Source: Gammaproteobacteria bacterium HGW-Gammaproteobacteria-2 | GTDB taxonomy: Bacteria; Pseudomonadota; Gammaproteobacteria; Xanthomonadales; Xanthomonadaceae | Length of the DNA stretch: 64,000 bases | NCBI GenBank assembly: GCA_002840015.1 | Contig: PGZE01000024.1 | Span: forward strand, 1-64,000 | Reading direction: 5' to 3' | In this document: one piece after another, positions 57,499 to 64,000 of the stretch | How positions within the stretch are numbered: the first letter of the stretch is position 1 | Layout of the letters: each line of letters starts with the position of its first letter | Program-made: the position numbers and the translations under genes | Notes under the pieces: model-generated | Seen by the model: only the letters and a program-made list of their open reading frames with translations | Database searches by the model: none | Told to the model about the DNA's origin: nothing

Positions 57499-58215
57499 CT
57501 AACGGGCAAACAACAACGACGCCAGATCGTGGTTGCCAGCGGGCGCCACAGCAAGGCGGCGCGCGGCGTGCAGCGCGCCAAGGGCAAAAACATCACGATT
57601 GCTGGCACGATGCACCAACTCCAGACGCTCGCCGGCAGCCGTCAGCATCACTGTATGTTCGCCAACGATATCGCCGGCGCGGATCGAGCAATAGTGTGGG
57701 TCACTGCCACGGCCTTCAGCGGCGGCCGCACCGAGCGCCAACGCCGTGCCTGAGGGCGCATCGAGCTTGCGGGTGTGGTGTGCCTCGATCACATCGCAAT
57801 CCCAGCCTGGCAACGCTGCCGCTGCCTGCCGTACCAACTCGCTGAGCACCGCGATGCCAATGCTGAAATTGGCCGCCCACAGCACCGCGATGGCATTCGC
57901 GGCATCGGCCAGCAGCGCGTGCTGGCTGTCGTCCAGCCCGGTAGTGCCGCAAACCAGTGCGGCACCGCGTGAACGGCATAACTCGACAATACCGGGCACG
58001 CCGGACGGCAAGCTGAAATCGATTGCCACATCGAATGCCGGTATTTCAGCCAGCGCAGAACTGGCAAACCAGGGCACGTTTTGCGCCGATGGTTGTTGTC
58101 GCGACACCGCCGCAACCACGCACAAATCAGGCGACTCGGCAGCCAGCCGAATCAATGCCTGGCCCATGCGCCCGGATGCCCCGTGAATCAGCAGTCGAAT
58201 CGGCACAGAATTCAT
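57499..58215 (-). CDS. dapB: 4-hydroxy-tetrahydrodipicolinate reductase
   Basis: A 238-residue NAD(P)H enzyme of lysine and diaminopimelate synthesis. The nucleotide fold begins LLIHGASGRMGQAL (about 8-21). VCGTTGL, WAANFSIGIAVL and the catalytic block IEAHHTRKLDAPSGTAL (about 143-159) are complete, including HH and K of the active site. It is shorter than E. coli DapB (273), as is usual in Xanthomonadales. About 165 nt separate its stop from the downstream carA on the same strand. Confidence 0.93.
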   Translation of the reverse strand: MNSVPIRLLIHGASGRMGQALIRLAAESPDLCVVAAVSRQQPSAQNVPWFASSALAEIPAFDVAIDFSLPSGVPGIVELCRSRGAALVCGTTGLDDSQHALLADAANAIAVLWAANFSIGIAVLSELVRQAAAALPGWDCDVIEAHHTRKLDAPSGTALALGAAAAEGRGSDPHYCSIRAGDIVGEHTVMLTAAGERLELVHRASNRDVFALGALHAARRLAVAPAGNHDLASLLFAR

Positions 58216-58378
58216 CGCAATACACTAGCCCGCCCGAGGCCATCATGGCAATGATTGCCGATGCAGGCCCGTCGCCAGGTATTGAGTGCCTGCAACAGGG
58301 TTCTCAGCGCGAACGTCATGCCTGGCGGCCAGATACTCGCGCGGCGTACTCTCGCCACCTGCGCTATGCTGTTCCGTC

Positions 58379-59116
58379 ATGTTTTTGCTATCAAACACCA
58401 GCAAGCGCTACGGCACCACCGTCGCACTTGATGTGGACGGCTTGCGTTTGCCGCGAGGACGCGTGAGTGCGTTGATCGGGCCCAGCGGTGCCGGCAAGTC
58501 GACCATTTTGCGCTTGTTGATTGGGCTGGAATGGCCGGACTCGGGCATGGTGCACTTCAATGACGAGCCTCTGCGCCGCGGGCAGTTGCTCGCGCATCGG
58601 CGCCGTATCGGCTATGTCATTCAGGAAGGCGGGCTGTTTCCGCACCTGAACGCGCTCGGCAATATCGGCCTGTTGGCGCGCACCCTGGGCTGGTCGACCA
58701 CAAGCATCGAGCGCCGCAGCCGTGAACTGGCCGAACTGTGCCAATTGCCGTTCACGGCGCTGGCGCGTTACCCGGCCGAGCTGTCGGGCGGCCAACGCCA
58801 GCGGGTCGGCCTGATCCGGGCGCTGATGCTCGACCCCGAGGTGTTGCTGCTCGATGAACCCCTCGGCGCACTGGACCCGCTGATCCGCTTCGACCTGCAG
58901 ACCGAACTCAAGAGCCTGTTCAACACACTCGGCAAAACCGTGGTGATGGTCACCCATGACATCGCCGAAGCGGCATTTCTCGCCGATGAACTGGTACTGC
59001 TCAATCACGGCCGCTTGGTACAGCAAGGTCCATTGTCGGCAATGCTCGACAACCCGAGCGATCCGTTCGTGCGTCGCTTCCTCACCGCGCAACGCAGCTT
59101 GCAGGTGCCATCGTGA
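58379..59116 (+). CDS. Opu-type ABC transporter ATP-binding protein
   Basis: A 245-residue ABC ATPase. Walker A is GPSGAGKST (about 36-44), signature LSGGQRQRVGLIRAL (about 138-152), Walker B EVLLLDEPLGALDP, switch VTHDIAEA. It is closest in form to the ATPases of osmoprotectant (glycine betaine/choline, OpuCA/ProV) importers but has no CBS domains. It overlaps the fused binding protein-permease gene by 4 nt, making a two-gene transporter. Start at ATG 58379 fits the conserved N-terminus. Confidence 0.85.
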   Translation: MFLLSNTSKRYGTTVALDVDGLRLPRGRVSALIGPSGAGKSTILRLLIGLEWPDSGMVHFNDEPLRRGQLLAHRRRIGYVIQEGGLFPHLNALGNIGLLARTLGWSTTSIERRSRELAELCQLPFTALARYPAELSGGQRQRVGLIRALMLDPEVLLLDEPLGALDPLIRFDLQTELKSLFNTLGKTVVMVTHDIAEAAFLADELVLLNHGRLVQQGPLSAMLDNPSDPFVRRFLTAQRSLQVPS

Positions 59117-60582
59117 AGCGTCTTGCCGCCATCGCCCTGCTGCTTGCCTGCCTCGCCAGCCACGCCGGCGAACCGCTGGCGGTGGGCTCCAAAACCTTCA
59201 CCGAGTCGGTGGTTCTCGGCGAAATCGCCACTCTCGCCGCGCGCGAAGCCGGTTACCCGGTAGAACACCGGCGCAGCCTCGGCGGCACCCGCATCGTCTG
59301 GCGCGCGCTGCTGGAAGGCGAAATCGACGCCTACCCGGAATACACCGGCACCCTTGCCCGGGAAATCCTGCAACTGCCCAACGCTGACCTCGATGGACTG
59401 CGCAGCGCACTCGCCGAACACGGGTTGGCGATAACCGCGCCATTGGGCTTCAACAACACCTATGCGCTGGGCATGCGCGCCGAGCAGGCCGACCGACTCG
59501 GGATCAAGGCCATTTCCGACTTGCGCGGCCATCCCGGGCTGCGCTTTGGTTTCAGCAACGAGTTCATGGATCGCGCCGATGGCTGGCCGGGCCTGCGCGC
59601 GGCTTACGGGCTGAGCGGCACCCAGGGCAACGGCCTTGACCACACCCTCGCCTACCACGGGCTGGCTGACGGCGCGCTCGACGTGATCGACCTGTATCGT
59701 ACCGATGCCGAGATCGCCCGCTATCACTTGCGCGTACTGGTGGACGACCGCCAGTACTTCCCGCGCTACGACGCGGTATTCATCTATCGCGCCGATCTGC
59801 AGCAACGCGCGCCGCACTGGGTGACCGCGCTCAACAAGCTGGCCGGCCAGTTTGATGCCGACACCATGCGCCAGCTCAATGCCCGGGTCAGCATCGATGG
59901 CGTCAGCGAGGCCAAGGCCGCCGCCGACTGGTACGGTGTCGATGCCGAGATCGCGCTGGATCGCACCCAACGCATCGCCCGCCGCAGCGTTGAACATCTG
60001 CGTCTGGTCGGCATCTCGCTGACGCTGGCGTTGCTGACTGCGCTGCCGCTGGGTATCTGGGCCGCGCGCCATCCGCGCTGGCAACAGTGGGTGTTGTCGG
60101 CAACCGGGCTGTTGCAGACCTTGCCGTCGCTGGCGGTATTCGTGTTCATGATTCCGCTGTTTGGCATTGGTGCCAAACCCGCCATTGCTGCCCTGTTTCT
60201 CTACAGTTTGCTGCCGATCGTGCGCAACACCCATGCCGGGATCATCGGCATCGCACCGGAACTGCGCGAAACGGCTGCCGCCATCGGCCTGTCGCGCCGC
60301 GCGCAGCTGTACCGGGTCGAGTTGCCACTGGCCTTGCGCTCGATCCTGGCCGGGATCAAGACCGCTGCGGTAATCAACGTCGGCACCGCAACCCTGGGCG
60401 CCCTGATCGGCGCCGGCGGCTACGGCCAGCCCATCCTCACCGGCATCCGTCTCGACAACATCGGCCTGATCCTGGAAGGCGCGGTTCCGGCCGCCGTATT
60501 GGCGTTGCTGGTGCAAGGCCTGTTCGAACTGATCGAACGCGCGCTCACCCCGCGTGGCTTGCGCCTGCTTGCCCGCGAATGA
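59113..60582 (+). CDS. fused Opu-type substrate-binding protein and permease
   Basis: A 489-residue fusion. Residues 1-18 are a signal sequence. Residues 20-285 are an OpuAC/OsmX-type binding domain (VGSKTFTESVVLGEIATL, YPEYTGT, GFNNTYALGMR, VIDLYRTDAEIA). The permease part (about 295-485) has about five helices and the EAA-type loop LRETAAAIGLSRRAQLYRVELPLA (about 390-413). This would import a quaternary amine such as glycine betaine or choline; the ligand is not proven. With the upstream ATPase it forms a complete importer. In such fusions the binding domain stays tethered in the periplasm. Confidence 0.88.
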   Translation: MKRLAAIALLLACLASHAGEPLAVGSKTFTESVVLGEIATLAAREAGYPVEHRRSLGGTRIVWRALLEGEIDAYPEYTGTLAREILQLPNADLDGLRSALAEHGLAITAPLGFNNTYALGMRAEQADRLGIKAISDLRGHPGLRFGFSNEFMDRADGWPGLRAAYGLSGTQGNGLDHTLAYHGLADGALDVIDLYRTDAEIARYHLRVLVDDRQYFPRYDAVFIYRADLQQRAPHWVTALNKLAGQFDADTMRQLNARVSIDGVSEAKAAADWYGVDAEIALDRTQRIARRSVEHLRLVGISLTLALLTALPLGIWAARHPRWQQWVLSATGLLQTLPSLAVFVFMIPLFGIGAKPAIAALFLYSLLPIVRNTHAGIIGIAPELRETAAAIGLSRRAQLYRVELPLALRSILAGIKTAAVINVGTATLGALIGAGGYGQPILTGIRLDNIGLILEGAVPAAVLALLVQGLFELIERALTPRGLRLLARE

Positions 60583-60613
60583 CACTTTTTTCATCACCCA
60601 AGGAGACAGCAGC

Positions 60614-61369
60614 ATGAAGAATCGACACCGCATACGACTCCCGCAGATCGATTTCAGCAAGGAGTCCGAGAGCGATGTCTATTTCGTTCTGGACAGCGAA
60701 AACGGCAGCGAGAAATTTCGATTCCATGACTACGACCGGATTTTTGCCATCCCCGGCCTTTATGAGCAGATTTTCTACGATCGTTTGAAGTGCGATTCAC
60801 CACGCTTTCTGGCCGATCGCCTCAACGCCGTGATCACCCGTGCCGGCGAGCGCGTCAGCGGCCTGCGCGTACTCGATTTCGGCGCCGGCAACGGCATGAT
60901 GGGCGAAGCCCTCGCCCGTCATGGCGTATCGCGCACAGTGGGGGTGGACATTTCGCAGGTCGCCTGCGATGCACTCGAACGCGATCGCCCGGGTCTTTAC
61001 GATGATTATTACGTCACCGATCTGAGCCGGCCCGAGCCGGCCGTGAAGGAAGAACTGCAACGCTGGAAGTTCAGTTGCCTGACCACCGTCGCCGCACTGG
61101 GTTACAACGACATCCCCGAATCGGCACTGCGCGAAGCATTCAACCTGGTCGAAGATGGTGGCTGGATCGTGTTCAACGTCAAGGAGACGTTTCTCGGAAA
61201 ATCCGATGGCGACGATTTTTCCGGATTGGTCAAACGCCTGCTGGCCGGCGAATCCCTGCACCTGCATCATCTGGAACGCTACCAGCACCGCATCTCGGTG
61301 GAGGGCAAACCGCTGTACTACTACGCAGCCATCGGCCGCAAGATGGCGCCATGGCCGGAAGCTGACTGA
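60614..61369 (+). CDS. class I SAM-dependent methyltransferase
   Basis: A 251-residue soluble enzyme. The SAM-binding motif I is LRVLDFGAGNGMMGEAL (about 84-100). VGVDIS follows at motif II, and FSCLTTVAALGYNDIP lies in the motif IV region. The N-terminal 75 residues include an unusual YFVLDSENGSEKFRFHDYDRIFAIPGLYEQIFYDRLKC lead. The substrate is unknown. AGGAG 8 nt upstream sets the ATG at 60614. It lies 31 nt after the Opu fusion gene and may be co-transcribed, which could point to a methylated osmolyte, but that is only positional. Confidence 0.8.
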   Translation: MKNRHRIRLPQIDFSKESESDVYFVLDSENGSEKFRFHDYDRIFAIPGLYEQIFYDRLKCDSPRFLADRLNAVITRAGERVSGLRVLDFGAGNGMMGEALARHGVSRTVGVDISQVACDALERDRPGLYDDYYVTDLSRPEPAVKEELQRWKFSCLTTVAALGYNDIPESALREAFNLVEDGGWIVFNVKETFLGKSDGDDFSGLVKRLLAGESLHLHHLERYQHRISVEGKPLYYYAAIGRKMAPWPEAD

Positions 61370-61375
61370 AGCCAA

Positions 61376-61876
61376 TCAGGCGCTGCAGACTTGCGCAAGC
61401 AACGGGCTGGTTGCCGGTTCCGCCGGCAGCCAGCCACGGCCATGGCCCGCACCGCGCAGGTGTTCGAGCCACTTCGACAGAAACGTATTCATCTGCAGGC
61501 GGTGCGCAAACACGGTATGCGCCGGTGGATGGGTGCCCAGCACATCCTGCCAGCGTTGGCCGACATAGCAGTGCGTCACTTCGGCCTGGCACGCATCCAG
61601 ATACACCCGCACATAAGCCGACGGCTCGGGCACACCGGTCGCCGGGTCGGCGAAAGCGTAGCTCATGCGCAATTCCAGCATATATCGATGCCGCGCCAGC
61701 ACATCCACATGCAGATCCAGGCCATCGCCCACCTGCGAGCACCAGCGGCCTTCATCGAGCGCGGCCAGATCGACCACCTGCTGGATGCGCCGGAAATTCT
61801 CGGCGTACAGCGCCATCAGCCACGCAAAGCGGCTGGCGTGCGGCGTTCTGGTGTCGGTGGTGCGTAACTGGATCAT
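61376..61876 (-). CDS. DUF1249 family protein
   Basis: A 166-residue protein of DUF1249 (YqiB-like). FAWLMALYAENFRRIQQVV (about 18-36), YMLELRMSYAFADP and YLDACQAEVTHCYVG (about 92-106) are typical, as is the C-terminal NTFLSKWLEHL. Function is unknown in the family. It converges with the methyltransferase gene, 6 nt apart. Confidence 0.82.
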   Translation of the reverse strand: MIQLRTTDTRTPHASRFAWLMALYAENFRRIQQVVDLAALDEGRWCSQVGDGLDLHVDVLARHRYMLELRMSYAFADPATGVPEPSAYVRVYLDACQAEVTHCYVGQRWQDVLGTHPPAHTVFAHRLQMNTFLSKWLEHLRGAGHGRGWLPAEPATSPLLAQVCSA

Positions 61877-61944
61877 GGCCCGATCCTAGCACGGGGTTTC
61901 GAGCATCTTCTGCGATTACCCACACCGATGCGCAACCTACCAAT

Positions 61945-62766
61945 TCAAAGCAATTTGCGTTCGATCCCCAGCACGGTCAGGATTTTGCTGGCGATTTCCT
62001 CGATCGAGGTGTGGGTGGTGCTGAGCGAAGGCAGGCGCTCGGCGCGGAACAGCGATTCGGCAGCACGGACTTCACGCTGGCATTGCTCCAGCTTCGCGTA
62101 CGTGGAATCAGGCCGCCGTTCCTGACGAATCTGCTGCAGCCGCAGCGGGTCGATGGTCAACGCAAACAGTTTGTTGCGGTACGGGCGCAGGCTCGGCGGC
62201 AATTCCAGCCGGTGCAGGTCGTCGTCGGTCAGCGGGTAATTGGCGGCACGGATGCCAAAGTGCAACGCCAGATACAGGCAGGTCGGGGTTTTCCCTGAAC
62301 GCGAAACGCCGACCAGAATCAGGTCGGCCTCGTCATAGCGGGTGTTGGCGCCGTCATCGTGGCTGAGTGCGTAATTGGTGGCATTGATCCGCGCTTCGTA
62401 TGCCGCCTGGTTGACCATGCCGTGGGCCTGGCCGACGCGTGGCTGGCCGGCAACCCCAAACTCGCGTTCGAGCACGGCGATGAACGGCGTGAAGGCATCG
62501 ATCAGCAGCGCACCACTTTCGCCAAGAATGGCATTGAGCCGGCCATCGATCACGGTGCTGATGATGATCGAGCGCACCCCGGCACGCTCACCGGCCTGGC
62601 GCGCCTGGCTGGCCACGTCCAGCGCTTTTTCCTCGCTGTCGACGAAGGCGATGCGCCGGGTCTGGAATTCAGCACCGGCAAACTGGGTCAGCAAGCTGTG
62701 GCCTATGGTTTCGGCGGTGATGCCGGTGCCATCGGATACGTAGAAAACGGGGCGGCATTGTTTCAT
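61945..62766 (-). CDS. ppsR: PEP synthetase regulatory protein (kinase/pyrophosphorylase)
   Basis: A 273-residue DUF299 enzyme that switches PEP synthase off by ADP-dependent phosphorylation of a Thr and on again by phosphate-dependent removal. The P-loop is [11 protein letters not shown] (about 150-160), with [15 protein letters not shown] at the N-terminus and [10 protein letters not shown] after the P-loop. The ATG at 62766 is the canonical start (MKQCRPVFY); an extension upstream is not family-like. It is divergent from ppsA, its target. Confidence 0.93.
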   Translation of the reverse strand: MKQCRPVFYVSDGTGITAETIGHSLLTQFAGAEFQTRRIAFVDSEEKALDVASQARQAGERAGVRSIIISTVIDGRLNAILGESGALLIDAFTPFIAVLEREFGVAGQPRVGQAHGMVNQAAYEARINATNYALSHDDGANTRYDEADLILVGVSRSGKTPTCLYLALHFGIRAANYPLTDDDLHRLELPPSLRPYRNKLFALTIDPLRLQQIRQERRPDSTYAKLEQCQREVRAAESLFRAERLPSLSTTHTSIEEIASKILTVLGIERKLL

Positions 62767-63036
62767 TGGCGTTTCTTTGGCCCTTTGCTGCGGGGATTTT
62801 CGTTCAGCATGGGATAACTGGCTATGTGCGAGCGCACCGGGCGCACGTTTTGATCGGGCTCGCAAGCTTGTTTGAACCTGCGTTGCACCGCATCATATGC
62901 GTTTTACGGATGCGGATCGCTGCCCGGATTGCCTTGGGCACCCGCATTCACCATGCAAGCGCCTGATTTGGCAAGTTATCAAGGCTCCACAGCCTGCCGT
63001 TTCGGGCAACCCCTGCCAAGTGCCTGGAGACCGGTT

Positions 63037-64000
63037 TTGACTGCGAACATCCTGTGGCTGAACGAACTGCGGCTGTCTGACCTTGCTGATGTCGGTGGCA
63101 AGAATGCCTCGCTGGGCGAAATGATCGGCCATCTCGATGCTCTGGGCGTATCGGTTCCCGGCGGCTTTGCCACCACCGCGCACGCCTTTCGCGAGTTCAT
63201 CGCGCACAACACTCTGTATCAGCGCATTTTCGACCGCCTGGCTTCATTGGATGTCGAGGACGTAGGCGCGCTCACCGCCGCTGGCAGTGAAATCCGCCAA
63301 TGGGTGATCGATGCGCCGCTGCACGCCGCACTGGACGCCGACATCCGCAGCGCCTACGCGCGGCTGTGTGCGGAAAATGGCGGTGAGGTGTCGGTTGCAG
63401 TGCGCTCGTCGGCCACCGCCGAAGACCTGCCCGATGCCTCGTTCGCCGGCCAGCAAGAAACCTTCCTCAACGTGGTCGGTGTCGATGACGTGGTGCATCG
63501 GGTCAAGGAAGTATTCGCCTCGCTGTACAACGATCGCGCCATCGCCTATCGCGTACACCACGGCTTCAAGCACGAGGATGTGTTCCTCTCCGCTGGCGTG
63601 CAGTTGATGGTGCGCTCGGATGTCGGGGCCTCGGGCGTGTTGTTCACGCTCGACACCGAATCGGGTTTCCGCGACGTGGTGTTCATCACCGCCAGCTATG
63701 GCCTCGGTGAAAACGTGGTGCAGGGCGCGGTCAATCCCGACGAGTTCTACGTGTACAAGCCCACACTGCGCGCCGGCAAACCGGCGGTGCTGCGCCGGCA
63801 ACTGGGTTCCAAGGCCATCCGCATGGTCTACTCCGATGCGCCCGGCGAGCGCGTGCGCAATGAAGACACCCCGGCCGCACTGCGTCAGCGGTTTTCGATC
63901 GACGACCACGATGTGCAGGAACTGGCGCGCCAGGCGCTGACCATCGAGGATCACTACGGCCGGCCGATGGACATCGAGTGGGCCAAGGACGGCATCAGCG
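63037..64000 (+). CDS. ppsA: phosphoenolpyruvate synthase (5' part, runs off the window)
   Basis: The first 321 residues of PpsA, which makes PEP from pyruvate and ATP for gluconeogenesis. [15 protein letters not shown] (about 16-30), [27 protein letters not shown] (about 117-143), [17 protein letters not shown] and [18 protein letters not shown] form the ATP-grasp-like N-terminal domain. The phosphohistidine and catalytic domains lie beyond the edge. No ATG fits before the conserved start, so TTG at 63037, with TGGAG 8 nt upstream, is the likely initiation codon. The gap to ppsR is 270 nt. Confidence 0.93.
   Translation, partial: MTANILWLNELRLSDLADVGGKNASLGEMIGHLDALGVSVPGGFATTAHAFREFIAHNTLYQRIFDRLASLDVEDVGALTAAGSEIRQWVIDAPLHAALDADIRSAYARLCAENGGEVSVAVRSSATAEDLPDASFAGQQETFLNVVGVDDVVHRVKEVFASLYNDRAIAYRVHHGFKHEDVFLSAGVQLMVRSDVGASGVLFTLDTESGFRDVVFITASYGLGENVVQGAVNPDEFYVYKPTLRAGKPAVLRRQLGSKAIRMVYSDAPGERVRNEDTPAALRQRFSIDDHDVQELARQALTIEDHYGRPMDIEWAKDGIS

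Noticed and set aside
58344-58356. Further copy of the GCCAAG element, from GTACTCTCGCCA
   Set aside because: Only 12 nt match the element's left end and there is no CGCCAAG body or inverted partner.

Overview
This 64-kb window reads as chromosomal DNA of a GC-rich gammaproteobacterium, most likely of the Xanthomonadales (Lysobacterales). The basis is gene content and order: greA-rpfE-recJ, a six-gene mla operon that includes mlaA, a MetX/serine O-succinyltransferase-type enzyme, a TldD/TldE-MoxR-DUF58 cluster, and many short palindromic repeats. Genus and species cannot be told from the window. No phage, plasmid replication region, CRISPR array or rRNA operon was seen.

Region 1 (1-4.5 kb) is a sedentary chromosomal integron. 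An IntI tyrosine recombinase (+) faces away from cassettes on the minus strand, which carry six small genes separated by attC sites of very different length. The array runs off the left edge. One attC (569-596) has collapsed to 28 bp. REP-type palindromes lie behind intI.

Region 2 (4.5-26 kb) is mostly core genome: YjgR-type ATPase, AbgT transporter, GreB, a methionine-salvage-type aminotransferase with an omega-amidase, an M13 metallopeptidase lipoprotein, ParC, a MetX-family acyltransferase and a cysteine-dioxygenase-like protein. It also holds an S8 peptidase next to a peptidase-less paralogue of its own C-terminal half. A 43-bp deletion throws the S8 gene's last domain out of frame.

Region 3 (26-37 kb) has tRNA-Leu(CAA), the phospholipid-transport operon mlaA-F-E-D-C-B, tRNA-Arg(CCT), an antiquitin-type aldehyde dehydrogenase, a coupled pyrD-murB-EamA group and a chemotaxis receptor.

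Region 4 (37.7-48.8 kb) is an 11-kb unidirectional gene set: TldD-like, TldE-like, DUF4159, MoxR ATPase, DUF58, BatA-like, DUF4175-like and a GATase-like membrane protein. It looks like an envelope-associated chaperone/protease machine without an assigned substrate. The TldD-like gene has lost its signal-peptide junction through an out-of-frame deletion. Between tldE and the DUF4159 gene sits a decayed GxxExxY gene inside an inverted-repeat pair.

Region 5 (48.8-64 kb) has greA-rpfE-recJ, carAB interrupted by a four-helix-bundle (S23/IVP-type) gene flanked by 32-bp inverted repeats, dapB, an Opu-type ABC transporter with fused binding protein and permease, a methyltransferase, a DUF1249 gene, and divergent ppsR/ppsA (ppsA cut by the right edge).

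The most unusual signals are two families of inverted-repeat-flanked single-gene insertions (four-helix bundle in carAB; GxxExxY remnant with gene-less copies), the collapsed attC, two independent small out-of-frame deletions, and the TldD/E-MoxR cluster.
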